A DNA stretch of 64,000 bases from Silurus meridionalis (GCF_014805685.1 NC_060896.1:18955277-19019276); one strand, 5' to 3'; shown: positions 24,701-33,871, numbered from the stretch's first letter. Made by a program: numbers and translations. The notes: generated by a model from the sequence alone, not told the origin.

Positions 24701-27035
24701 TGTGTGATGATTTTGTGTACTTGGAAGCTGATGTAAAGCCGAGTCAAAGCCTGAATGTGTCGCACCATAAAACTTGGGTTTTAGTTCAGGTGTCATACAG
24801 ACGGCATGAAGTCACACAGCTGCAATACTGTGGAAAGTCAATAAATGAAGTAGAAAAAGATAATCATGATTATGGCCCACTTCACGTAAACGACTAACTA
24901 GTAAACTACTTACTAAATCTACTAACGTAAATTGATCATTTGATACACTGCACTGTGCATTTTGCAAATACGTTTTTACATTGTACTTATATTAACTTGC
25001 ATATAATTACATCTTAAGTTACACTGCTAACCATAAACCCTCAAACCTACCCATACCATGAAACCTGTGCCAGCCTTTACACACCTCTGTGCCACCAAAT
25101 GTTTTTTTTTTTTTAAACATATGCACAGTCATTAGGTTCCCTGGTGGTCTAGTGGTTAGGATGCGGCGCTCTCACCGCTGCGGCCCGGGTTCGATCCCCA
25201 GTCAGGAAACCAGCCCCAGCCACTCGTATTGCCGGTCCCAAGCCCGGATAAATGGGGAGGGTTGTGTTAGGAAGGGCATCCAGCGTTAAAAAAACATGTG
25301 CCAAATCAAACATGCGGAGGATCCGCTGTGGCGACCCCTAACGGGAGAAGCCGAAAGAAAGATGCGCATAGTCATTAAAGACACCTAAAATGAATTTTTA
25401 TATTATTAGTATTACCATTAGCATAAGGTTAGTAGTTGAAGCATGATCTGAGCGCTAACTAGTGTTTTACATCTAAAAGTTACATCCTGGGGAGGCAAGA
25501 CAATAAAGAGTAAGGTCGACTATTGTTTCTTCTATAAAGGTAGAGAATGCAGTCAGGCAAGCAAAGGCAGGCATGTCCTGCACTGTCGCAAGTGCAGTCC
25601 CCTCTAACTTTAGGTCTGTATATATAACGCTGTTCTTTAAACTACAAATTATGCTACGTTTATTATTCTGCATAATTAAATTTTTTCAACATAGATTGTG
25701 ACAGATTTTTCCTGAATGTTTATTTTACAACCATTGATTTTATATTTTATTAGTCCATTTATTAGAATAAAAAAAGAAAAAAAGAGAATATATCTCTTTT
25801 ATAGTGTATATTATACTTTTTTGCTATCAATCATATTTAATTATTTTAAAATAAAATAGTTACAATTAGTTTATTTGAATCTTTATTTATGCTTATGTGT
25901 ACATTTATATTAATTTTTGCAAATACAAATTCAAAAGTTGTTTTCTTTTTTGTGATAAATGCAAGAACATGTAAAAAATCTACAGTACACTATGCTTTCT
26001 ATCATAGTCTTTTTGTTTATTATTCTGCATAATTTGAACATCCAGATGTTCTGTCATTTGGATTTGTTGAAGTGTGTTACTAGATTATTTTAATGATTTG
26101 TTCTGCTCCAATCACCAGATCTGCAGTGGAAGGCATCTCGTACAGTTGATTCTCTCCCTAGCGTGCCACGTCACTCTCTCTACATCATCATCGGTGCACT
26201 GTGTGTAGCCTTTGTACTCATGCTCATCATCCTCATTGTTGGAATCTGCCGCATCAGCCGTATTGAGTATCAGGCATCGTCTCGTCATGCCTATCAGGAG
26301 TTTTATAACTGCCGCAGCATCGACAGTGACTTCAGCAATGCCATCGCCTCCATACGCCATGCCCGGTACATTACATTACATTACACATACACTAACCTAA
26401 CCCAGCCATTAGGGTTGCACAAGCCAGTGCACTCTTAGTGCTGGTCCCAAGCCTGGATAAATGGAGAGGGTTGCGTTAGGAAGGTCAACCAGCGTAAAAC
26501 ATGTGCCGAATCCAATATATGGATCACAATAGATTAAGATGGTTTGTAGATTGAGATGGTTTGGATATGTGCAGAGGAGGGACATGGGGTATATCGGTAG
26601 AAGAATGCTGAGGATGAATCTGCCAGGCAGGAGAAAAAGTGAAAGGCTACAGAGGAGGTTTATGGATGTGCTGAGGGAAGACATGCAGGTAGTTGGTTTA
26701 AAAGAGGCAGATGTAGAGGACAGGGGGGTATGGAGACGGATGATCCGATGTTGCGACCCCTAACAGGAGCAGCCGAAAGAGAAGACACTTACACTTATTC
26801 CATATACCTGCACTTATCACATTAAACATTTGAGCATTTATATGCAGTATTTTCAGGATAAAAGTGATCTGCACTATACAAAAGACAGATCAACAGATAG
26901 AAGCACAGAGATAATGAGATGGAGAGGAAAAAGAGAAAGATAGGTAGCAGAAAAAAGTGCATAAGAGGGGAGTAAAATAGACTTTGAGATAAGATACAGG
27001 TAGAGGTAAAGAGACAAACTCTATCAAAGTTACAA

Positions 27036-27095
<60 letters not shown>

Positions 27096-27268
27096 AGCAC
27101 AGGGTAGGTTATGTGTGGTCTAATATATATTTGATTTTTTTCTTAATTTTGTTCAGGTTTGGGAAGAAATCCCGTCCAGCCATGTATGATGCCACCCCTA
27201 TCAACTATGAAGACTACAGTCCAGATGACAAACCACTTGTCACACTTATCAAAACAAAAGATCTGTAA
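5557..27268 (+). CDS. dner: DNER, Delta/Notch-like EGF repeat-containing transmembrane protein (13 coding exons, complete)
   Basis: The joined exons encode about 721 residues; human DNER is 737. Order: hydrophobic signal peptide (about residues 7-22), EGF-1 (44-78), EGF-2 (85-115), a non-EGF spacer (about 116-270) encoded by exons 2-5, EGF modules 3-10, a juxtamembrane stretch, one membrane helix (about 624-646) and a 75-residue cytoplasmic tail. The tail includes a tyrosine sorting-type motif YQEF (661-664) and ends KPLVTLIKTKDL, which I recall as essentially the mammalian C terminus. In mammals DNER is a type I neuronal surface protein of dendrites (notably Purkinje cells) that engages Notch on glia. 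It has no DSL domain, and none is seen here. All exon joins keep frame: 0,0,2,1,0,1,1,1,1,1,1,2. Most EGF exons are phase 1, as usual for shuffled EGF modules. Compared with mammals the N terminus is shorter and less alanine-rich. The identification is very secure; some boundaries rest on inspection only. Confidence 0.96.
7560..7800. repeat. dispersed DNA-transposon-like repeat, family G
   Basis: It shares segments with 14340-14700: GTGGTCTTC..TGTTGTAGCCCATCCACCTC, and GGGTAAACTATAGAGACTGT followed by TCATGTGGCAAGATCCC. I recall this as a widespread fish repeat, but do not know its superfamily. Confidence 0.55.
8511..8630. repeat. (CT)n microsatellite
   Basis: About 120 bases of CT repeats with a few interruptions. 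Confidence 0.9.
9790..9905. repeat. SINE-like fragment
   Basis: Contains GCTCAAGGGCCCATTAGTGG and CAGCTTGGC..TTTGAACTCC, shared with fragments at 12555-12690 and 12890-13025. Typical of fish tRNA-derived SINE bodies. Confidence 0.5.
10217..10229 (+). repeat. left 13-bp target-site duplication of LINE
   Basis: GACATCTGGCAGA is repeated exactly at 12525-12537 and brackets the LINE. Confidence 0.88.
10230..12524 (+). mobile_element. non-LTR retrotransposon (LINE, RTE-like?) with deleted endonuclease and rearranged reverse transcriptase
   Basis: A 2.3 kb insertion bounded by a 13-bp target duplication. It starts with the family 5' end (CCCAGCCATTGGGGTTGCAC) and ends with the 3' tail GTGACCTCTAATGGGAAAAG..GAAAGAAAAAGAAG. 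At 10560-10650 only the first endonuclease residues remain (MCVQ/LCVQETKWKGSKAR type) before a jump to the linker upstream of reverse transcriptase. Reverse transcriptase segments follow: VRAAIKRMKSGKSVGPDDIP, CSNYRGIKLISHTMKLWERV, EQQYGFMPRKSTTDTLFALR, DRVPREALWYCM, LHQGSALSPFLFAVVMDRL. The YADD-type catalytic box is absent because the sequence jumps from DRLTDKV to the ESREQV region. The C-terminal part is EARLRWFGRVQRRD. The element is defective. Clade is uncertain; RTE-like is my best guess. Confidence 0.85.
12525..12537 (+). repeat. right 13-bp target-site duplication of LINE
   Basis: Exact copy of 10217-10229. Confidence 0.88.
12890..13025. repeat. SINE-like fragment
   Basis: GCTCAAGTGCCCAACAGTGG and CAGCTTGGTGGTGTTGGGAC, a better preserved copy of the family at 9790 and 12555. 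Confidence 0.55.
14340..14700. repeat. dispersed repeat, family G (longer copy)
   Basis: Contains GGTGGTCTTCTGATGTTGTA, GTAAACTCTGGAGACTGTTG and GAGATCAGTAGTTACTG, the same order as at 7560-7800. Confidence 0.6.
14785..15060 (-). mobile_element. Tc1-like transposon remnant, family C
   Basis: Minus-strand translation of 14798-15037 gives KTWLELKNIF, SHDLNPTEHIRDELKHRLHH and TATFQNLKAFTKEW, a decayed transposase C terminus like those at 2920 and 36010. Confidence 0.75.
15180..16120 (-). mobile_element. LINE 3' half (reverse transcriptase C-terminal remnant plus 3' UTR)
   Basis: The minus strand at 15759-15971 reads MFYRGTIESILSSYITAWFG, DRKTLLRIVRMAEKVI, LPFIMDIYTTHCIRKANSIV and DDPTHP. This is the conserved C-terminal end of a fish LINE ORF2 (L2/Rex-like type). 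It continues with a frameshift to about 15600. The 3' end is AATAAAAGCTTCTTGACTTG at 15180. It is 5'-truncated, as usual for LINEs. The short tails at 3303 and 58534 are the same family. Confidence 0.75.
16938..17231 (+). CDS. dner: DNER coding exon 2: EGF-2 and start of spacer
   Basis: Residues 80-177 in phase 0. It follows the acceptor CTTTGTAG and ends at CAG before GTGTGTGC. It encodes FADPCASDPCLHGNC and the rest of EGF-2, then a Thr/Pro-rich linker and the segment WHLKPGQRMIEVLWEELQ. That segment corresponds to the mammalian WQPKTGQKVVEMKWDQVE region. Confidence 0.93.
17264..17333. repeat. (TTTA)n microsatellite in DNER intron 2
   Basis: About 16 units of TTTA with small interruptions, filling half of the 135-base intron 2. 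Confidence 0.9.
17367..17461 (+). CDS. dner: DNER coding exon 3: spacer
   Basis: 95 bp, phase 0 in and phase 2 out, flanked by TGTGTTACAG and GTAAGTTC. It encodes ITDGSECVSIAGTEPAG and the following residues of the non-EGF spacer. Sequence conservation with mammals is low here, so identification rests mainly on order, frame continuity and strong splice signals. Confidence 0.87.
17462..18370 (+). other. DNER intron 3 with Tc1 family C relic
   Basis: 909 bases. About 17920-18290 is a plus-strand Tc1 family C relic (CCTGTTCCAGCATGTCAATT, CTGTGCACAAAGCAAGGTCT, AAAATCTAGTGGAAAGTCTT). Nothing else is seen. Confidence 0.65.
18371..18534 (+). CDS. dner: DNER coding exon 4: spacer
   Basis: 164 bp between acceptor GTGTGCAG and donor GTAAGA. 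It encodes LVLNISGAAALWRVGALGFD and continues to LLPLGHNYFI. These resemble mammalian LILLWKVTATGFQQCS and MLALGNNHFIG. The donor is strong. Confidence 0.92.
18584..18655 (-). mobile_element. LINE/SINE 3'-tail fragment in DNER intron 4
   Basis: CTTTCGGCTTCTCCCATTAG and GGGTCGCCACAGTGGATCAT are the reverse complement of the 3' end of the LINE at 10230. It lies 50 bases before exon 5. Confidence 0.75.
18667..18700 (+). repeat. (TG)17 tract forming the exon 5 3' splice region
   Basis: Seventeen uninterrupted TG units followed directly by the TAG acceptor at 18701-18703. There is no polypyrimidine tract. Confidence 0.92.
18704..18852 (+). CDS. dner: DNER coding exon 5: end of spacer, start of EGF-3
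   Basis: 149 bp, encoding TVLRIGAPSGLEVTLRLHL followed by the first half of EGF-3 (CMEPGRNFSDPQC, GRGKC). The acceptor is TAG directly after (TG)17, with no pyrimidine tract. The donor is GTAAGG. Its length is not divisible by three, so skipping it would shift the frame. Confidence 0.92.
18949..19102 (+). CDS. dner: DNER coding exon 6: EGF-3 end, EGF-4
   Basis: 154 bp encoding STFYCKCDVGYFGIFCEEFD, then ACYTNPCENNGTC and most of EGF-4. It matches the mammalian order TFSCTCEEQYVGTFCEEYDAC. The acceptor is TGTTGCAG and the donor GTGTGTTT. Confidence 0.93.
19269..19382 (+). CDS. dner: DNER coding exon 7: EGF-4 end, EGF-5
   Basis: 114 bp, a phase 1-1 EGF exon encoding GFEGQNCQSWVNHCASEPCK and NGATCTNTLNGPQCTCEEG. 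The acceptor is GTTACAG. The donor GTACAC is weak, but frame and the EGF module length support it. Confidence 0.9.
19383..20147 (+). other. DNER intron 7
   Basis: 765 bases with no recognisable repeat or exon. The last 70 bases are pyrimidine-rich before the acceptor. Confidence 0.6.
20148..20378 (+). CDS. dner: DNER coding exon 8: EGF-5 end, EGF-6, EGF-7 start
   Basis: 231 bp encoding YKGNVCEVRVDPCASGPCHN and continuing through CTQLVDFCSLNPCAHGVC to CLCVPG. It is very close to the corresponding mammalian EGF-6/EGF-7 segment (DFCALSPCAHGTCRSVGTSY). The acceptor has a good pyrimidine tract and the donor is GTGAGA. Confidence 0.95.
20379..23571 (+). other. DNER intron 8
   Basis: 3.2 kb. A poly-A-rich patch lies at 20498-20550. 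The remainder is AT-rich and unique-looking; I see no exon, RNA gene or clear transposon. Confidence 0.55.
23572..23694 (+). CDS. dner: DNER coding exon 9: EGF-7 end, EGF-8
   Basis: 123 bp encoding YHGLYCEEEYNECLSAPCLN and the rest of EGF-8. The first 20 residues are, as remembered, identical to human DNER. The acceptor is TTTTCCAG and the donor GTACAC (weak). Confidence 0.95.
23791..23904 (+). CDS. dner: DNER coding exon 10: EGF-8 end, EGF-9
   Basis: 114 bp encoding RHCEIYKDPCVKVQCQNGG through CVCPPGYTG. The acceptor is CTTGTAG and the donor GTAATA. Confidence 0.94.
23980..24111 (+). CDS. dner: DNER coding exon 11: EGF-9 end, EGF-10
   Basis: 132 bp encoding ENCEVDINECESNPCHHGG and the rest of EGF-10, ending WVGGACEI. 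DINEC is the usual start of a calcium-binding EGF module. The acceptor is TTCTTCAG and the donor GTGAGT. Confidence 0.95.
24112..25134 (+). other. DNER intron 11, first part
   Basis: About 1 kb with no recognised feature apart from a poly-T run near 25101. Confidence 0.55.
25135..25365 (+). mobile_element. tRNA-Glu-headed SINE with LINE-derived body
   Basis: Bases 25138-25209 form a tRNA-Glu(CTC)-like 72-mer with A box TGGTCTAGTGGTTAGG, anticodon loop CTCTCAC and B box GGTTCGATCC. There is one mismatch in the acceptor stem and one in the T stem, and no CCA. The body (25215-25316) matches the 5' part of the LINE at 10230 (GCCGGTCCCAAGCCCGGATA, AATGGGGAGGGTTGTGTTAG). The end (25317-25360) matches its 3' tail (GATCCGCTGTGGCGACCCCT). 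Flanks GCACAGTCATTA (25123-25134) and GCATAGTCATTA (25366-25377) look like a target duplication with one difference. Confidence 0.82.
25366..26118 (+). other. DNER intron 11, last part
   Basis: AT-rich sequence up to the exon 12 acceptor. Nothing recognised. Confidence 0.55.
26119..26365 (+). CDS. dner: DNER coding exon 12: membrane helix and cytoplasmic start
   Basis: 247 bp encoding LQWKASRTVDSLPSVPRHS, the membrane helix (LYIIIGALCVAFVLMLIIL and the following IVGIC) and the conserved cytoplasmic stretch to SNAIASIRHAR. The donor is GTACAT, a weak match. It is followed within a few bases by a TTACA repeat and a LINE-derived insertion. Confidence 0.95.
26370..26785 (+). mobile_element. LINE deletion derivative in DNER intron 12 (5' end joined to 3' end)
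   Basis: It has the family 5' end (CCAGCCATTAGGGTTGCACA) running about 120 bases. It then jumps to the ORF2 C terminus (RLRWFGYVQRRDMGYIGRRM, GLKEADVEDRG) and the tail CGACCCCTAACAGGAGCAGC. It lies only a few bases after the exon 12 donor, preceded by TTACA repeats. No clear target duplication was found. Confidence 0.82.
27042..27091. repeat. (GA)n microsatellite
   Basis: About 25 GA units, 65 bases before the exon 13 acceptor. Confidence 0.92.
27157..27268 (+). CDS. dner: DNER coding exon 13: cytoplasmic C terminus and stop
   Basis: 112 bp encoding FGKKSRPAMYDATPINYEDY and SPDDKPLVTLIKTKDL, then TAA at 27266-27268. The near identity to the mammalian tail suggests conserved sorting and scaffold contacts. 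The acceptor is TTGTTCAG. Confidence 0.97.
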
Positions 27269-27355
27269 AGCACCCCCACACACACACACAAACACGCACA
27301 CACATTTAGTCTTTCAACATTAGCTAATGCTGACCATTAATTCTTAATTCTAATT

Positions 27356-27361
27356 AATAAA
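27356..27361 (+). other. candidate DNER polyadenylation signal AATAAA
   Basis: The hexamer lies about 90 bases after the DNER stop codon, beyond a CA-rich patch. It is the first AATAAA downstream. A longer 3' UTR using later sites is equally possible. Confidence 0.4.
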
Positions 27362-28699
27362 GTTCTTATTAAAAATGTAACTATAAAAGCTAATATTTAG
27401 ATCAACTTTGATATTGAATAGATCTATTTTAACACTGATGTGCATAATCAGCTAAAGATTTGTGTTTTATAGATATATTTACCAGCAAAGGCATTTCTTC
27501 TGTTTAATTGCAGAAGGAAGAAATACAAAAGAGCATATGTGTTCCTAGTTTGCACACTTCAGACGTAGTGTCCTTCAGTAAAGCGCTAGTACTGTAGGCT
27601 GTAATTTTGGCTTTGTTCCAAACACAGTTAGTGTTCTTACTAGAACAATTAAGGCTCCGTCCAAAAGCTAAAGCAGATTCAAATGAAACTTCATTCAATG
27701 TGAGAGATATGTTCATCACTGAGAAATAGCAGCTAGAAAAATACCCCATAAAATTAGACAGGGTAACTGTCTGTTACATATTGCTAAAGATCATATGTGT
27801 TTATTGTTCCTGTCTGGCTTCAGCTGAGTCTGCAGATTTCTGTGCAGCATATGATAGCACAAAGTTATATCAGTGTAGTGAGCATGCTGGTCCCCCTTCA
27901 CATGATCCTGACAAAAGAACCCTAAATATAAATGTTATAATGGTGAGCTAGCTGGCAGGTTTTGTTGTTAATGTTACTACACTGTACACTGCCTTTTTAT
28001 GTAACCCTGTTTTATATAACATTTCCTTTTACCAAATGGAGGTAGTTATTACTAACAGCTAAGCTAGCTAGTCGTTTAGTTATTTATACTTAGTTATGTC
28101 AGTGAGGTAACTATATTCAATATATTACAGATATTAGCTACCAAGCTATTTATGTTTAGAATGAACATCAGTGACAGTCCATCGTTGTTACACTAGTTAA
28201 ATTGTAAATGAATACAAATTTAGGTTCAGCACAGTTAGCTACCCATAGCAAACTTAATCTTTTATTGATTTAAATATATCTTTCAGCATCTCTGACATCA
28301 GTCCACATACAGTACAGTGTCTCAAAGTACTATTTGTCTGTGTGACAGTAAACTCCTGGGCAAATAAAAAATGTGGAAAGCCCAAAATGACAATATAAGC
28401 TTTAAATAGTCTTAACAGCAAATGTTCAGTCAAGAAATTAGGAAGGATTGAACAAATAGATAAAGTAACCTAGTATTGGAATGCTTTTCCCTTTTATTTC
28501 TTTAAATATTTAGGGAATGTGGGTCAACTTGTGGAGTGATTTCTACAGAAAAATTGTTCATTGTTGTTCTAGTCAGTGTTATTAAGCTTCAGCAATAGTT
28601 GATGATTAAAAAAAATTGACATTTTACATCATCTTTAGCATGATTTTACATTTGCATACAATAAGACTATATAAATGAACTAAATAGTGAACAGTTTGC

Positions 28700-28862
28700 T
28701 GAAAGAAAAATAAAGAAAGTGGCAGACTTTTGATTGGTAGGTTGGTACTACTGGGCCCCTTAGAGCAAATCCCTAAATCCTCAACTGCTTAATTTGTATT
28801 AGTTAGATATTTAAAGTAGCTCTGGATGAGGGTGTCTTCCAAATTCTGTCAGTGTAAATGAA
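28700..28862 (+). repeat. SINE-like fragment with L2-type tail
   Basis: GGGCCCCTTAGAGCAAATCC followed by AGCTCTGGATGAGGGTGTCT and TGTCAGTGTAAATG. It is a decayed copy of the fish SINE tail seen at 617. Confidence 0.55.
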
Positions 28863-31324
28863 CAAACGGTGGCTCATGAGTTTATTTGTTTAATTCTTGC
28901 TTACAATCAAAGTTCCATATTTTGCCTTAGTAAGCTTACGGGTTTTTTTTGGGCCATGAATGTACCCTAACATTTAAAGGTAATTTTATTTAGGGCACTA
29001 GATACTTCTAATAAGAACACTTCTATCAAACTTTTGGGACAAAGCTTTTGTGTAAGTGTAAGTAAAAAGAATCTTTAGGTTGCCTTAATCACTGCATGGC
29101 TAGACTCAGCGGTTTCACAGTTAAATAATTTGTAAGCTATTAAATGTTTATCTATTTTATCTCTTAGCTGGAGTCTTGTGCCCTCATCCTGGTGGTAGAT
29201 GAGTGTTCAGTGCCACTGTATCGTGAATAACTGCTTTAAAACACTAACATTCATTTGCTTAATTTTATTGAATTTATGCACTATAATGAATGATGTAGCT
29301 ATGATTTAGCTATCGTGTCCAAAGTGATACCCTACTCCCTATTCTCTACAGAGTGCATTATGCAAAGTACATTTTGTACCAGTAAGGAACAGTAACCAAC
29401 TGAAGTGCACTATGGGATTTTGCTAGCGTATTACATATTTTCAACTAAATCCTTGCATCTCACTATGTAGTGAATTTGGCATGTTTGGACATGTGGTTAG
29501 CTTTAGTACTGTTGAACATTTTTTATTCAATAGTAGTATTTGTTTTACTCTATCCTTTCTGTACATCATGAAACTAAAATTGAGAGCAGTAGTTTTGTGA
29601 TCTCTGAGTCAATACCGGCATGTTCTATAGACTGAACTATGGTGAGTACTGTGCAGTGTGAGGGCTTGGTGATCAAGCTAAAAACTATTAAAAATGTGAT
29701 TTTTCTTCATTAAAAAAGTTTAAATGTGACTTTTTTTTCCCATTTGTGTTACATTTTGTTGTGAGAGGAGGAAATTATATTTCAGAAGCTGCTGGATGCA
29801 CACTCCTTTAGGTCATGAAAAGCATAGAAAGATAAGATAATTTGGTGATGACTGGTGTTTTTATTACAAATAATACGGAAATCTAAACAGAAAAAAATAA
29901 GAATCATAATTTTCATCATTATTGGCATAGCAGATTTCAAAGTCCAAAACCTCAAAAAACATAATTTACTTACAACATAAAGGTCAAAACAATAACTCCA
30001 TAGAAATAAACACAAGTAACTTTATTTAATATGTCCAAAGACTTAAAGCCATTGCAAATACAGTACGCTTGTCTTAGTTAATCAAAGATCCTGGGATTTT
30101 TTCAAACAGTTAAACATATTTCAGAAAGATTTGTAAAAATACATAATGTTTTGCTGCCTGCTGCTGAATACAATGGTCTTTATTGACTTACTGAAAAGGC
30201 TTTAGGAAATCAATGCTCATGATATCTGGCAGAATTTAACAATCATAAATAGCCTGATAATTTCCTGAATTTTATTGTGTTAAATAATGTCCTATCATTT
30301 TTTCTCACTTGTGAAAAAGTAGTGCTGGAATTATTTTAGATTTTTATACAGTAGAAACTGTACACATCAGGCATTCATGACAGATAAAACAGTTATTAGA
30401 CCCTTTTCATTGAGGAAACAGTAAATATCTTGGTACATTATTAATGCAAAAATAGAATTTATGGCACTGAGGCTTATTAGGAATGTTTCTTGCTCTCTTT
30501 CTCCTCTATGTCTCCTGTACCCTCTCAGGATCCTCTCATCCCTCATTCACCTCCTTTGTTTTTGATTCATCATCACTTCCATCCATAACTCAATGTTTTT
30601 GGTAATGTTTGGCATTCAGATTTTGCCTGTGATCAGTTTAACTGCTCTGTATAAAAAGAGGGAGGACAGAACCCTGATGTTTTTTATACATGGATAAATT
30701 ACTAATAAAAGTCAGTGCACATATACAGATTCTATGATGAAACCTAATTCTGTTTTCTGTCATGTTAGATTTCTCTTTGCATGATTATAATGATAGGATT
30801 AGTAAACTCTCCCTAATGTTTATTTGTAGACTATAATTCAAATTAGGGTTTTCATAAAACCAGTCTGGGAAGTTCTTAATTGAAATGAATTCTTGCAACA
30901 ACAAAAAAAGCTAGTGTGTGAGTGCATCGTCTTTTGGACTTGTCTATTCATGCATTTGTACATCCATGAGTGAGTCTGAGATTTTCATTAGTATGATATT
31001 TCAAGACTAGGGGCTTGAATGTGTGTAGGGTTTATATGGAATTATTACTTGCAGGTAAGCTGATTAGATTTTGGAGTTAATCAGAGTCAATGTTTCAGCA
31101 AAGGTCAAATGAGGTCAAAAGGTCAAATTTCCTACACTAGCTTTCTAGCTGTCTGTCATATAGATATGTAAATTAAATGTTCATTTTCAGGAGGTCAAAG
31201 CCCTTTTTTTTGGCTTTTTTTATGGTTTTTGCTACCAGTGGGTCTGTGAGTCCAAAAATAGGAAAGATTTAGTTAATTTTCTCAAAAATTAATTATATTT
31301 AATTTATATTTATATTTAAGAATT

Positions 31325-31395
31325 TTAATAAGATAAGATAAGATATACCTTTATTCGTCCCACAGTGGGGAAATTTCTTTGTTACAGCAGCAAAG
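31325..31395 (-). mobile_element. LINE 3'-tail fragment with AAGAT repeats
   Basis: AAGATAAGATAAGATATACC then TTTATTCGTCCCACAGTGGG and AAATTTCTTTG: reverse complement of a common fish LINE 3' end with an (ATCTT)n tail. Confidence 0.6.
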
Positions 31396-33119
31396 GAAAG
31401 AAATAAAAATAAAAATAATAATAAATGCAAATATATAAAAAGAATATACACATACTATAATAAGAATATACACATACTATAATAAGACATACTATAATAA
31501 TGGATTTTTTCTGGCTGATCAAATGCATTTTGGCAGTGATCCAAACATGTTCAGGGTATATTTTAAAAGTATTATTATGTTTTATATTCTTAAATTTAAA
31601 GTAACACTTAAAAAGTAGCATACAAATTTTTGCGCAAAGCGATTGACATCTACCTTTTTTAGGACACCCAGCTAGTCAAACCCAACAAAGATTTTGCCGT
31701 TTTGCTGGTTTGATCTTTCATCCTTATTATGATCAGTAGCTTTCAGGCAATCTTGTGGAGTTCATGCCAGCTTGAGTGCGCATTAGCATAATAGAAGAGC
31801 ACATACCAAATATTAGGAAACCTCAAAGAAAAACTAGGAAAGATTCTAAGTAAAATATTCTAGTTTTCAATTTAGTTATTGCAAGTAATACAATTTGTAA
31901 TAAAAACAATTTTTGTTATTTAAAAAAAAAAAAAAAAAAAAGTGTAATAAAAGCATTGTCACTGGTGGTCTCAGACCTTTGAACCCAAATTGTATAGACT
32001 AGCACATGAATGAATAAGTAACAATTGTGTGGTCAGTTATGTTAAACATCTTTTAATGTTTCAGCAGCTTTCAGACAATCCAGACATTAATCTCTAACCA
32101 CTTTTTTTTATATGTGTTTCATTGTAGTTACTAAGAAGTAGTGAGAATAATATGCTATAAACTGAATAACAGAATAATAAGATTAGATTTACAGTGTTAA
32201 ATGACAGGTTAGTCAAATAATTTAAGCTTCCCCTTTTGATCTCACAAATACAGGTAATCAGCCAGGATGTGCTTGGTGTTGGAGGGGTGAACTTCAGTTT
32301 TTTAAATAAAAAAACAATATCTAATGGGTCATACAATGTATTCACTTGCAAACTTTATTTTACAGTAAGTGACAGCTGTTTAAAAACACAAACTAAGAAC
32401 TGTTGTTTTGCTTATGTTTGACCTCCTTCCTGCCAGAGCTGGTTGGTTGCTGTTTTTAGGGATAATTATTTAAGGAAAGACTTAGTGTGTGTCTATGCTT
32501 CAATCTTGAACAAACAGCCCTGAGTCTCACAGTTTAGTTGTCTGGTAGAAAGATTGGTGGTGGACTGTATTTCACAGGATGAATTGTACGGTTTGTTTTT
32601 GTAGAGTATGAAACACAATGGGCTGTGCCATTTTGGGAAAATAAATACAGACAGGGTGGTGTGTCGATGTCTGGTGTGAAACTTTACCAACTTTACAATT
32701 ACAGAATGTCCTAAAGATTTTTTACTCCTCCTAGATTCTCTCAAATCAGTATGAGCTGCATTTTTTGTGTGCTGGAACACTGTTCATGTGTGCTAGTTTT
32801 ATGCATCAGGACATAATACAAAATCAACAAACCTCAACCTGAATGAAATGCAGTGGTGGAGCCTTAAGAGCATTGTGCATAAACAAATCTCCACCTCGAA
32901 AAACTCTAAATAATATGAGATTTAAAGTCATGCAAAACACAATTATTTCAAGTTATTGCTGCTAAAGGTGTTTCTACAAGCTATTAAAATATATTGTATA
33001 CTTAATTTTTCACGACATTCAACAGCAGCTGGCAGATGACAAGAATCACATCACACATGGTCAGATCCATAAACCCTGTAAAGTATGAATGTCCTTCCTT
33101 ACATTTTGATCCTTCGAGC

Positions 33120-33300
33120 CGGATAGCGAACCTCCTTACACATGGTATCCCCATTTCACCTTGATTTTTGCTAAAATAAATAATAATACGTGTAACATGT
33201 GATATGTTGTTTGTCTGAGGTTGTTTTACCTAATTCTAAGACCTTCTAATGACCAGATGTTTATGTTTTGATACATAAAAGCATAAAATTTAAAGGTGTA
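33120..33300. mobile_element. Tc1-like terminal fragment, family D
   Basis: ATGTGATATGTTGTTTGTCT, CTAATGACCAGATGT and TACATAAAAGCATAAAATTT parallel the end of the element at 3530-4600. Confidence 0.6.
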
Positions 33301-33871
33301 CTGTATGCAGCAGAGCCAACTCTGTCTACACAATAATCAAAGAGACATTGCAAGCTCTACAACCTTAACTCCTTCAGTGTATCGCTTAGGTCAATTTGAA
33401 AGCCTTCTGTTCATTCATATAAGTAAGAACTGCATGTCAGACATACTTCAACCTTTCCAGGAGCAAGTACACCAGTGATCAAAATATACAGTCTGTACCA
33501 TCATTCAGTCAGTCATTTGTATTAAACAAATCGTGTGTATTTTCTAAAGTTCATCTGTTAATTTCTTCTTTAAAGTGCTGCTGTATAAAAGTTATATTGC
33601 TGGTGTACTAAATGTTAGTCAGCCCTCTGCAAATTGCCTTTACCAACAAACACAAGTCAAATATAAATAAAATAAAACTAACCCAAAAGAATAGTACCTA
33701 TTTCATTGAAGTATAGAATGTAGCATCAATATTTGTTTGAAAATATTTTAATTGCAAAATTTTAGGCCTCAATATTTATTCACAGCCTATGAATAATTTA
33801 GACAGAGAAGGAGAATAAGCTCAATATTTCAAACCATAATTTACACAGACATTGAGGGGAATCTTTACGTT

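Larger units (their letters stand above)
27269..33119. other. DNER-PID1 intergenic region
   Basis: No gene recognised. Short open frames are AT-rich chance frames. Repeats seen: a SINE-like element (28700-28862), a possible short dispersed repeat around 29310-29480 (CCCTACTCCCTATTC / GTGCACTATG), a LINE tail at 31325 and poly-A at 31921. The rest is unique-looking. Confidence 0.55.

Noticed and set aside
24622..24897. 91-residue frame in DNER intron 11
   Set aside because: No recognisable domain. Exons 11 and 12 join correctly without it.
25138..25209. Functional tRNA-Glu gene
   Set aside because: Mismatches in both the acceptor and T stems, the continuation into a LINE-derived body and the flanking target duplication make it a SINE head, not a tRNA gene.
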